From the NCBI GenBank assembly GCA_964059195.1, contig CAXKWD010000006.1:179240825-179304824 (forward strand): a stretch of 64,000 bases of DNA, written 5' to 3'. This DNA comes from Ectobius pallidus (taxonomy: Eukaryota; Arthropoda; Insecta; Blattodea; Ectobiidae). The notes under the pieces are model-generated. The model ran no database searches. It was not told the origin of the DNA and worked only from the letters and a program-made list of their open reading frames with translations. The position numbers and the translations under genes are program-made. Positions 33,090 through 42,935 of this stretch are shown piece after piece (positions within the stretch are counted from its first letter, which is position 1; each line of letters begins with the position of its first letter).

Positions 33090-33170
33090 TAATTCCTCCG
33101 ACACTGGGACTTGAACCCAGTCCAAAGTAATTACATAAGGACAGCCATTTGAGATGGTGATTAAAGGCAC
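33090..33170 (-). repeat. tRNA-like fragment (SINE remnant)
   Basis: On the minus strand CTGGGTTCAAGTCCCAG is a perfect T-arm with B box, followed by TGTCGGAGGA. The 5' acceptor half that a real tRNA would need is absent, so this is a tRNA-derived relic, not a tRNA gene. Confidence 0.5.
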
Positions 33171-33639
33171 ACAGAATACTAATTTATTAGTCCTTTAGAA
33201 CTTTATGACTATCTCAGTATTGGTGGCAGTCACTAAATAGAATACTTGAAGTGTGTGCCATAGTTAGCAACTCAATATTGAGAAATATATCAAGACACAG
33301 GAAAATTGAACTCATCTAGGAAATAATATATTTGTTGTCTGTGATAATTTGGTATAATGTTGCTCCTGTTCAGTAAGGTGGAGATTCCATAATGAAAGCA
33401 TAAAAGGGAAATAAAAAAAATTGTAAAAAATCGTTATTTACATGGGCTGTAACTTTAATCGTTTCAAAACTGCTGTACAAGCAAAACCAGACGGAGTTAA
33501 TTGTTGTAACTTTTGTCACATGTTAATATATGTCTGACCTACCTCACATTAAATGGACTCGTCCGTACGTCTCAAAGTGCATGAGCTTTGGAGAGAGGAA
33601 TTTAGTCTCCTGTGAGTTGCTGCTCTAAGCTGTTGTGTT

Positions 33640-34085
33640 GTGTTGTGTTTTGCCATGTTTACAAAGTGGAAACAGCGAACTTTGCTGAAAATTAATGTGC
33701 CCATGGTCGTACAGCACGACAATGTCATGAAGGTCTTGTGGAAGCATGTTGGGAGATGGCATTGCCATACAGAACTGTGGCGAGATGGGTTAGAGCCTTC
33801 AATGAGGGGCATGACCGCTTGGAACACATGGCTAGGCCAGGTGGTCCCAGTATTAGTGAAGAGGACGTGGAAACTGTTTCGGCAAATCTAGACACGGATT
33901 GATGACAGACAGTAGGCCTACGTGAGTTAGCTCTGGAGATGGGACTATCGCATATGACTGTTTTTCAAATTCTAAAGAAACGCCTGTGAATACGAAAAAT
34001 TGCATCTCGGTGGGTTCCCTGAAATTTGACAAAGGCTCACAGTACTGTGTGAGAAGTCACCTGAGGAAAACTCAAGGGCAGAGTT
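33640..34085 (+). pseudogene. mariner-like transposase N-terminal (HTH) relic
   Basis: In shifting frames: GLVEACWEMALPYRTVARWV, RAFNEGHDRLEHMARPGGPS, ISEEDVETVSANLDTD, LRELALEMGLSHMTVFQILK and KIASRWVP. This is the paired helix-turn-helix DNA-binding region of insect mariner/Mos1-like transposases (R-T-V-x-R-W, ARPGRPS, LSHTTVxxILK). The DDD catalytic domain is missing downstream. Confidence 0.8.
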
Positions 34086-34299
34086 GAAACCTTGTGTTTT
34101 GATTTTTTAACCTTTATCCACTGATTTTGGAATAATTTTAAACACATCTTTTTATTGTTCTTGAAGGTAATTGCAACAAAAACAAAGAAATAATAATGGA
34201 CTACTTCTAAGAATGAACTTCTCTTATAGTGTGTGTTTTATTAAGGATTTGCATCATTAATTAAGGATTGATATTAATGGTTGATAACATTTTCATTTT

Positions 34300-34367
34300 C
34301 TTGTGGAACACCAGCGGCTCATTCAGAGGACACCAACGTGCTGCAGCACACCTGTTGAAAAACGCTG
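34300..34367. mobile_element. Solitary hAT terminus
   Basis: ACACCTGTTGAAAAACGCTG at the right edge is the inverse of a CAG-GTTTTTCAAC type hAT end, preceded by subterminal GTGCTGCAGCAC palindrome. I could not find the partner terminus or an 8-bp duplication. Confidence 0.4.
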
Positions 34368-34537
34368 ATGTATATCATACACTATATTTGTCCAATAATA
34401 TTTGTGAAAAATTAGATTTGTCTATTGAATTATGTACTATGTAGCCAAATTGGAGTCTTGAGCTGCCCTGCTACTCACAGCCGCATATACATATACATAT
34501 GTACTTGCACAGACAGGTTATTGGTTACTGATGCCTG

Positions 34538-35011
34538 CAGTGGTGATATTCAAACAGTTTAGCAACCGGTTCTCATCAGGGTATTTGATGTTGATTCAAA
34601 ATAGCCCAATGTACTATTTTGTTATTTTTGTCTTTTCATACCCATACTAAACTTACTCAGCTTCCTTAAAACATAACCTTACACAACAAAAGAAGACCAC
34701 AATCCGTTTTATAATCTAACATCGAAAGCAAAGGGAGCGAGTGTCGAGACGATCGGACGTGCACAAATAAGAGAGTCTGCCAACTTAACCGCACGCCCGC
34801 TACCAATGGTGGTAGACCACCGCTAGCGAAGATAAATGGCGTGTTTTGGTTCTAGCAAATTCATATATGTATTATCACTGTTGTGGATTGGTGTGAATCT
34901 GATCTTGGAATAAGGCAATCACTCATGTGAAGCTACCGGTTCGGAGAACCTACAAGTTGTTTAACAACCGGTTCTCGTGAACCGGTGCGAACCGGCTGAA
35001 TATCACCACTG
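34538..35011. mobile_element. 474-bp hAT MITE with 8-bp TSD
   Basis: Left CAGTGGTGATATTCAAACAG, right the inverse of CAGTGGTGATATTCAGCCGG; flanks GATGCCTG (34530-34537) and GATGCATG (35012-35019). Subterminal GCAACCGGTTCTC / ACCGGTTCTCGTGAACCGG repeats on both sides. Non-coding. Confidence 0.9.
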
Positions 35012-35620
35012 GATGCATGACTGTCAAGATGAATGGAGCTGACAATGCTTTTCAACCACTAAGTATGGCGATTTTTGCTACCACCATGAGAATTTAACAT
35101 TTAAGAAGTAAATTTTTATCAAGTTAATATTTCTTAAATATTTAATATTATGTGATTTATATACTGTACATTTATTCTTCTCTGAAAGAGTATTTTCCAT
35201 GCGACTGAAAGTGAAGTTGGTTAATGTTACACTTTTTACCTTATGTATCTTGTGTTAGTTCCACTTTTTATTAAAGCTATCTTGAAGCAAACATTTACTT
35301 CCATTGCTTAATTTTTAAATGCACGGAACTCAATTCCTCCCTTAAACCATGCCACTTTGTAAAGAGAACAGTTAACAATTGCCCACAGTTTATTTTTTGC
35401 TACAGTATTCTGTAATTTTCCTTGAAACTTAAATTTTTCTTCCAATTTACTTTCCTTAATTCTAATGCAAATTCAAAACAATCTACTGAAAGAGTTGTGT
35501 TCAATGTTAAGTTTTGCTAATATATACACAACATAACTTTTTTTTACTTGTGATAAACCAAAACTAAGTTTTTTGTCCATGTTTTTACTGTTGTCATAGA
35601 TCCCCAATTTAAGTAAAACG
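35012..35620. other. Stretch without recognisable gene
   Basis: AT-rich DNA between two miniature elements; no frame or repeat recognised. Confidence 0.5.
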
Positions 35621-35622
35621 TA

Positions 35623-36376
35623 CAGTCGGTCAAATAAAAAACGTCGAGACTTGTATGCAGTTAAAATTAAAGTTTTAAGGCATTAGTTCACAAGTTTCCT
35701 ATAAAAAACATAAAATACAGGTCATTTTCGGAACATATGAGGCCATGCGACAGGAGGGAAAAAATGAACAACGCGGAAAGCTCAACACATGATATTCAAC
35801 TTAATGTATTGTCATAATTCATTTTGCTTTGTGTCATTGCCACATACAAATGCTAAAGAGAGAGAAAGTGTAGTTAGGGCTGTAATTGACCTGCATTTTT
35901 CAGCCTCTGAAGCAGCGAGAACGTTCCATATTTATGAAAGAGCAGCTCAGTGGTGCGAACTTTACTATAATGCGACCGGAAGTTTTCATAGGAAGTGTGG
36001 ATCTGCGGAAGCCCGCGTATTTCGATGCTAGATTGGTTGCAGAAGTTGAGCGTAAGTAATTGATTTTGCACTAGAAGTACCGGTATTATAAAATAAAATC
36101 TTTAAAAAATGCTCCTTGAATAAACATATTCCTTGCGAATCTATTAATTATTAATATTATAAAAATTTGCAACCAAGAATATGGCGGATTTGAGGCATAT
36201 AGCCACAGCCTTCTACACATGTTTGTTTTGAAACAAAACTGACTAAATAATCAAGAAAATACATGGATAGACAAGAGGCATGTGTGAACCTAACCTTAAG
36301 TCTTCCTGTACATGCGCATATGCTCGTTCGTGATACTTAATCAAATACCACCCGACGTTTTTTATTTGACAGACTG
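35623..36376. mobile_element. Tc1-like non-autonomous element with TA TSD
   Basis: Left CAGTCGGTCAAATAAAAAAC and right the inverse of CAGTCTGTCAAATAAAAAAC are near-perfect TIRs that extend to ACGTCG; TA lies at 35621-35622 and 36377-36378. The interior keeps an HTH relic at 35850-36015 and lacks a DDE domain. Confidence 0.85.
35850..36015 (+). pseudogene. Transposase HTH relic inside the Tc1-like element
   Basis: ERESVVRAVIDLHFSASEAA followed by RTFHIYERAAQWC reads as a homeodomain-like helix-turn-helix start of a transposase (S-A-S-E-A-A-R-T-F-H-I-x-x-R-A/T-x-Q-x-W), then a frameshift around GSFHRKCGSAEAR (GSGRPR-like linker). Confidence 0.5.
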
Positions 36377-38339
36377 TACAGTATAGTGTGTAATCAAACT
36401 TAAAACATAATCTTTAAGACAGGCTTCTAGCAAAAAATATTAGAACTGCACCTATAAATTCAAACTGTAGGGCGTGTAAAGTTCAACATTACCACTGCTC
36501 TTATTCCATCTTAAGAGGAGTTTCTAATTTCAAGTTATTTTTGTCGAAAAGTCAGTCACAATTTTGTAATAGCCACTCATTGTTTTGTACATACTCATGT
36601 TCTAAGACTTGTGTGGTAAACACTAAATCTTTTTGTAAGGCTTGTAAAACTGAATATGTTCCCTGCAATACGGTCTCTTATTCTATATGAGAATTACTGG
36701 AAGTGTGAAAGTTACATTGCTCAGTTTTTAAGGTATAGAAAATTATGTGTTATATAATATATTTAATATAATAATAATAACAACAAAAATGATAGTAATA
36801 AAAGTAGTTACATCTTGCAGTACATGCTGATGACATGATAGAAATACAGTAAAATGTTCCGTACGATTTTACATAATTATTGAAACTGACAAAAATGATC
36901 ATAGAGTCCCTAAGTTCAAATGATACATAATTATTCTGTTTTTCAAGCACAGAATGTACTTGGTTAAAAGTACAGCATATTGTTACGCCTTTCTCGTCAA
37001 TCCTTTCGATTTTTATTTGTGGGGACATTCGTAGGATACAGTTTACTGTGGTGAGTTTGTTACATTGATGATTCGTATTTTTTATGTGGATGAGAATATT
37101 CGGCAAAACTTTGAAATCCTAGCTATAGTATGCAAAAATTGGTTAAGGAGATATGTTGCCTGCATACCTGTTAAATGTGGTCATTTTCAACATTAACTAT
37201 AAACATAATGTGGTCATTTTCAACATTAACTATGAACATTCTTGTAAAGCAATGCAGCACATAGCCCTGGAAGGTGCAGTCATTATCATGCTGCTGCAAG
37301 TTTGCGGGTTCGATCAGAGGACTTTGTAGATACACAAGCATTTAAAAGAACTCCTGTGGGCATGTGCCACGTGTCAGTGCATCAAAGGTGTGAAGATTCT
37401 TTGTTGAGTGTATTTTAGTGAATTTTGCCACGAATGTTCAAAATAGGTGCGATTCTAAAAGTGATGTTAAGTATATGTAATAAACCTTTCCATTTACGTT
37501 CATCCAGTGATAAGTTAGAGTTAATTAAGAAAAACTGACCTATTCCTGATTTTAAAAAGTTTAAAGACCAAGAACAAAGTGAATAACTTTGAGCATCACT
37601 TAACTCTGAACTTTATAGAAAGATAGTTTGGTTGTGAGGGTCTAAAACTTTGTGTAAGATCTTCTGCTGGCCGTGTTCGTTGTTTGGGAAGGATGAATGT
37701 CCTTTGAACAAGAGCACAATTAGACTGTGAAAATAAGCAGGAAGTTTTAAATAGACTGACATCAGCCACATGCTTTTTATAGCAACAACAATTAGTATTT
37801 CAAGGGCATAATGATATTTCAGATTCCAACAATCCAGGGAATGATGTAGAGATATTCATTTGTTGGTAGAGTTCGATGACACACAGTGTGAACACTCTTG
37901 GCTACTGCCACTGTATTTGCTGGATTATCTCTGCTGATACAAAATGATTTAAGAATAAGAATAAATTTTTTGCTGTAAGTAGACTCCGTAGGAGTTTCTG
38001 ACATTGTCAGTTTACATGTAGTGATGTCAGTTTACATGTAGTGATACGTAATTAGTTGCAATTTAAAAAAAAACTATAAAGGTAAGATGAGATTACATTC
38101 GTAGAAAGTATGTAATAAAGGAGAAGAGTGTGCAGAACGTGCAAGATATAACATGTGATTAGCCGTCCTTGCTATAAGCAGCGATTGATTTACACCGTTT
38201 TGATTTTAAAAACTAGCATCGCTAAAATCTTAGGCCTATTCTAAGCACGAAAAATTTAATAAATACGATTATTTTAGATCTGATTTACACTAAATTATTT
38301 TGATGCATGGATTTCAATTAGTTTTCATTTCGTTTTTTG
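36377..38339. other. Mostly unassigned stretch with short duplications
   Basis: 37176-37239 holds two copies of a 33-bp unit (ATGTGGTCATTTTCAACATT..). 38005-38045 holds two copies of TGTCAGTTTACATGTAGTGA. A minus-strand frame at 36750-37106 (118 codons) has no recognised domain. A tRNA-like word sits at 37262-37320. Nothing else can be named. Confidence 0.5.
37262..37320 (+). repeat. tRNA-like fragment (possible SINE head)
   Basis: GTGCAGTCATTATCATGCTG and GCGGGTTCGATC have A- and B-box character at roughly tRNA spacing, followed by unrelated sequence. No second copy in the window. Confidence 0.3.
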
Positions 38340-38720
38340 TAGCCATCCAGTGACAAAAAATCTCATTTAACTCAACATGTGCAAAGTGCTACACATCAGG
38401 GAAACGTGGCGCGAAAAGTAAAATCAAAACAGTCTCTTCTAACTCAGCCAAACAGTTCAACAACCGAAAATGAATTTCACGCAGGCCTCTGCCGAGCCAT
38501 CATTGCAGCAAACATCCTGTTAACAATCCCCATTTAAAAGGTTCTTGCAAAAATGTTGCCAGAGGAATATTCCTTCAGAATCCACCATCAGAAAGAACTG
38601 TGTTGACAGTTGGCTACATACGAAGAAGCTCTTTGTAGAATTTGTTTAGACATTGATTCACATATATGGCTTTCGGTAGATGAAACTACTGACAGTATGG
38701 GACGCTAAATAGCTCCTGTT
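38340..38720 (+). pseudogene. hAT-like transposase fragment (CGGBP1/arthropod hAT type)
   Basis: In broken frames: LTQHVQSATHQGNV (the BED/C2H2 tail, QQHLxSxxH), KQSLLTQPNSS, NEFHAGLCRAIIAANI (DLCxxLIxADIP), YEEALCRICLDIDSH, IWLSVDETTDSMGR (the first catalytic Asp region WxSVDETTD..GR). The order agrees with a common arthropod hAT lineage. The remaining catalytic domain is absent downstream. Confidence 0.75.
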
Positions 38721-39324
38721 ATTTCCTGTAGATGAGGAGCGTTCATTTTTAGCCTATAAGTTAGTGTTGAGTGGTAGGTAACATTGTTTTGCACTAGAAA
38801 ATCTAGAAAATGTAATAGTTGTTTATTGTGAAGCAAATTACGGGTAAGAATTGTAAGGAATTGATCAATGTTGTTTACAGGTCTATTAATTCATGAACAT
38901 TGCTTTCTAAAATTATATAGTAGGCCCTATATGAAAGTTATGGTAGCCTATATCTGTGTTTTATCATGATTAGTGATTAATGGTGACTTCAATAAATATA
39001 ATATTCTGCATTGCAATTGAGATATTTCAGAAAATTGGCAACTTAACAATTTTATAAGAGACTATTTTACGATTTTTAAAACCTATTTTCCAATTTTTAG
39101 AGCCTATTTTAGGTACCTAAAACAGCATTTTTAACAACCTAAAAGTCCGAAGTCTAGTCATGATCCATGATACACATAGAACTTTCTTGTGGTACCTGGC
39201 TTTTATTTTTTCTATCTCTTCTAATAATTGTATGTGAGATGTTCCCATATCGGTTCGATTCCATACACAAGGGCAGGCCATATCTTATCCTAAACAGGTC
39301 TATACAAAACATATTAAAAAAACT
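38721..39324. other. Stretch without recognisable gene
   Basis: AT-rich, ending at a SINE. No gene recognised. Confidence 0.45.
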
Positions 39325-39645
39325 AAACTCTATAGCGCTATATCCCTGAAGGGACTAGGCTTGCCACCTGACTGCTGCGTCATCTACCATAGGGCAGATG
39401 GCAGGATTGGGGGAATGTAGTCAGCATGCCGACACCCACGGCCATTATTGGTAGTTCCGTGACTGGAGCTGCTACTTCTCTATCAAGTAGCTCCTCTATT
39501 TGAACCATGAGACTTAGTACACCCCGTCCCGGACCTCCCTACCTCAGAAAAATCCGAGGAGATACCAGAAATGAACCCACGCCTATGGATCTGTAGTCTG
39601 CGACGCTAACCACAAGACCATGCAGGTGGTCTTACACAAATATAT
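39325..39645 (-). repeat. SINE S2, near full length
   Basis: Minus strand: TGGTCTTGTGGTTAGCGTCG head, CGTGGGTTCATTTCTGGTAT, central TCGGATTTTTCTGAGGTAGG, GAAGTAGCAGCTCCAGTCAC, GTCGGCATGCTGACTACATT, then GGATATAGCGCTATAGAGTT and a T-rich tail. The 3' end agrees with 48500-48790 (CCATGGAGTTTAGTTAATAA). Confidence 0.85.
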
Positions 39646-39907
39646 ACAAAACAATGTTCAGATATACCACTAACATTACAAATCTTCTGAAGAATACAAT
39701 CATTTATTTATTGAAAAGCTCTTAAACCATTTACTGCTTTTGTATGCTTTGGCAAAATAGTATAGGTCCCATTATGCACATATCTTTCTTGGTTGAGGAT
39801 TACTTTATGCGATATCTATTGCAGTCTTTATTCTATCTAGTATTGCAGTTATGTATGTTACTGTTTATCCTGAGATGTTTTCCTTATAAATGTTAATATA
39901 TTGTTTT

Positions 39908-41104
39908 TTACTTTCTCGCATATAAAGATCTCGCACGAAATCTGTGCCGATGAGACCATTACTCTCTAGAGAGAGGCATGCTATTGTGCGAGAGAGAAAG
40001 GTAGCTTGGCCTTTACAAATAGAAAGGGAGGTACTGTTGTGCGAGAGAGATAGGTAGCAGGCCAATCGACTCTACAGTCTCCACGAAAACGTAATGTAAT
40101 GACTCAGGCAATCGGCACAGTTTTTGTGCGGGATCTATACATAGTATAGAGAAAGTATTGTGATCATGACAAAAAATCGAAATCGAGATAACACCGGGAA
40201 AGCATGTTTCACGATGCCTAGAAACCGAAAAAAATGTTTTTGGAATGACGTCTGTCTGTCTGTCCGTCTGTCTGTGGACAAGCACAGCGGGTAAACGGTT
40301 CATTGTATTTAGTTTATTTTTTGAATTATGGACTTTTTTGGAATAATATCGAACCGCCCAGAGATTGAGTTTTATAACTGAAATATTAAGGGGACTTTTC
40401 ATGAAAGATTTTTTTAAAAATTGGCCTGAACGATTTTAATAAAAATGTAAAATTGGGAACTCTTATCTATGACTACTACAATAGCTATATCCGTTTTTCT
40501 TGGAAAATGACTTCGGGGGTACTTAACTCGTATGTAATTTCCATTAGTGTAGATTATCTCCATTGCAGTAGGCGATACACGAAAACCTACCACAGTAAAG
40601 TTGTAGAGAAAATTAAATTAAACATTTTTTGTTAAACCCTTTTTTTATACAATTAATAGGTATCAAGATAGAAACGAAATAAATATGACTTAAATGCGAA
40701 TTTCAGAACATATGTTAATTAAAATACGAATGATAGGCCTACCTTGTTGCTCTTAGTAACAAGAAAACTAAATGTTGTGAAATGCATTCTATTTAGCTCA
40801 GTCACACACCAAAACCAATTACAGCAAGGTGGTATAGGCTAATAGGGAAGAGGTCCTGGGTTCAAATGAAACCTCGTGGCCACCCAACTTTACCAGTAGG
40901 CTATTGTAATTAATAACTCATTCGTGTAGCATTTGCTTTATTGTTCGGCGATATCTCAGTATGTCCTGTATTTTTGCCTTTGAGATTGAGGAAACCATGC
41001 AAACCCCAAGTTATTTTTATTATTATTATTATTTCACGGTAAAAGCAATGAACATAAAAATCGACCCTGATGCTTTCCATTCTAGATACTTTTATGAAAA
41101 TGTA
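39908..41104 (+). repeat. Composite repeat family B, copy 3 (middle deleted)
   Basis: It starts TTTACTTTCTCGCATATA, is interrupted by a 212-bp insertion, then resumes at ATACATAGTATAGAGAAAGT and follows copies 1 and 2 to the tRNA-like block near 40885. It jumps from there to the ATT microsatellite and the CATTGAAC/GACCCTGATGCTTTCC.. end. The hAT site and family C are not present, so this copy lost, or never had, them. Confidence 0.8.
39925..40136. mobile_element. 212-bp MITE inserted in family B
   Basis: Left AAGATCTCGCACGAAATCTG and right the inverse of AGATCCCGCACAAAAACTG are imperfect TIRs continuing to TGCCGAT. ATA lies on both sides (39922-39924, 40137-40139), and copies 1 and 2 of family B show the empty site GCATATACGTAGTATAG. 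Internally ATTGTGCGAGAGAGAAAGGT is repeated with small changes. Confidence 0.8.
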
Positions 41105-41309
41105 ATATATTATATCATAATATTATGTTAGTCCATTTTTATAAAAAAAAATTAAGAAATATCTGCAAATATACACAGATTTACATACTTTAGAGCATGT
41201 ATCATTTATGTGAGAGGCCCAAGTCATATTTTTATCCACCTAAATTTCTAAAAATTTGTGTTCTTGTACTTCTGCAACTAATTCATTGTCAACTGTTAGA
41301 TTAAAGTCT

Positions 41310-41980
41310 CTTGTTGTGATCTATTACTGGATCAGTCAGATTAAAGCATCAATATTTTTTGCTATTTTACTAGATGACATTTCTGATATCACAAACTTTT
41401 CACATCCACCAATTGTGCTCAGATATATATATATATATATATATATATAAGGGGTAGTTCTTTGAATGATTTGTAGGATTTAGCAATGTTAGTGCTGATA
41501 GATCAGTTGACTCCCTTGGTAGCCTTGCAATATAACAACTTACACAGTATTGAGTGCAAAGGGAAAGTGGTAACGCAGACCCATGATGGGGCAGGCATCA
41601 TGGCAGGACATTTAAATGGAGTACTAGCAAAGGTGGCGGAAGTAATTCCTCAAACCATAGTTGTATATTGTTCCATCCACAAGCTGAATTTGGTGTTATC
41701 TCAGGCAGTGTCATTTATAAAATCTTGTAGAGTGTGTTTTTTTTTTGTTTTTTTTTTTGCTAACTTTTCTTGGACCTTCCTCAAAAAGGAAATCTATTAG
41801 ACAGGATAGTAAAGAAGAGATGTCCAATACTTGCACCAACATGATGGAGTTTCTTAAGTTGCTTAGCACAAAAAGTTGCAGATCCTAGAACCAAAATTGA
41901 AGGCACATTTTGGAAAATCCAGCCACCATAAATGAAGCACGTGGATTTCTAATGATGTTAAGTGATTTTTCAATTCAACT
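41310..41980 (+). pseudogene. hAT (ZMYM1-like) transposase fragment
   Basis: KASIFFAILLDDISDITN followed by PIVLRYIY (the FSxLxDDTSDIxNxEQLSIVLRY region with the first catalytic Asp), an AT microsatellite, SADRSVDSL-like sequence, VVTQTHDGAGIMAGHLNGV (VAQTYDGASVMAGHLNGVQ), VVYCSIHKLNLVLSQAVSFI (CxxH..NLVLS) and NPATINEARGFLMMLSDF. Order and motifs match the ZMYM1-like hAT branch. Frames are broken and the C-terminal dimerisation region is absent. Confidence 0.8.
41422..41449. repeat. (TA)n microsatellite inside the hAT relic
   Basis: About fourteen TA units; it replaces or expands codons after VLRYI. Confidence 0.95.
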
Positions 41981-42027
41981 TTCTCTGTGTCTGTTAATAA
42001 TTTTGTTATGTTTTAATTTACATTATA

Positions 42028-42414
42028 CAGTAGAGTCTTGCTATTCCGAACCCCGCTATTCCACAAATCTGCCTATTCCGAACAGGGTTCGAAAAAATTA
42101 CCGATTTTTTTTAAACTTAAAAACAGGTGAAATTAAAAAGACGTTCGCGAAAAAAAGTACACTTATTGTTATACAAAGAAGTTAATTAAAGACATATATA
42201 GAACCTAAGCTTGATGAAAACGCTTGAAACCAAATTGGAATGAAAGCTAGTTACTTACAGCACATGTTGGCTCCATTTATACAATTCTCCGCACTTAATT
42301 TACGCCTTAACAAGTCAATATATTGACATCATTAATGAAATCCGCCTTTTCCCAATTCCCGCTAAACCGAACGGTGTTCAGTCCCAATTAGTTCGAAATA
42401 GTAGGACTCTACTG
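42028..42414. mobile_element. 387-bp Tigger/pogo-type MITE
   Basis: Left CAGTAGAGTCTTGCTATTCC, right the inverse of CAGTAGAGTCCTACTATTTC; TA at 42026-42027 and 42415-42416. The CAGTAGA.TC..CTA.TCCGAAC terminus is characteristic of Tigger-like elements. No coding content. Confidence 0.85.
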
Positions 42415-42519
42415 TACCGGTACATTAATGAAAAATAATGAACTTGAATGGAAACATTATTACAGAATTATTAAATATATCCAAAATGTTAATAATTAAA
42501 TCAAATTAAAATGAAGTGA

Positions 42520-42935
42520 TATAAACAGTGGAGCATTCTGAATTTTGAGAAAAGGCGAAAATAAAAAACACTATTAACTCCACGTAATGTCCATTTATAA
42601 AATCAGACTAGTTTTGGAAGTGTTACTCCATTTTATAAATTGATGTAAGTGGAGTTAAAAGTATTTATATTTTCGACTTTTTTGAAGAATGTTAATAATT
42701 TCATAGAATATCGTCATTTCTCATGAATTTGAGGTTTTCACAGGTGTAATCTTCAATGCTAGAAATCTTCCAGGATGTAGGCTGGTTCAAGGGCACATAT
42801 TTTGCCAGACGTTTTGTTCCCAGCTGTAGAAAACTTGCTGTGTTTACTGTTGCTTTGAACTCTAAAAATGGTGCCTACACCAATAGTGCCTGCTTATCTT
42901 AGGGTTGTTGTGGCATTCAATTATTCTCTTTGTGG
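42520..42935 (+). repeat. Repeat D, left part
   Basis: Begins with a copy of GTGGAGCATTCTGAATTTTG..TAACTCCACGT, then its own inverse (ACGT/TAAGTGGAGTTAAAAGT), then CCCAGCTGTAGAAAACTTGC, AAAAATGGTGCCTAC and CTTATCTTAGGGTTGTTGTG, the order of repeat D at 13540-13040. The foldback element interrupts it at 42936. Confidence 0.65.

Noticed and set aside
33090..33170. Possible tRNA gene on the minus strand
   Set aside because: Only the T arm is good; the 5' half and acceptor pairing are missing.
36750..37106. 118-codon minus-strand frame
   Set aside because: Composition is protein-like at the start but ends in low-complexity Tyr/Cys, with no recognised motif, neighbour or splice context.
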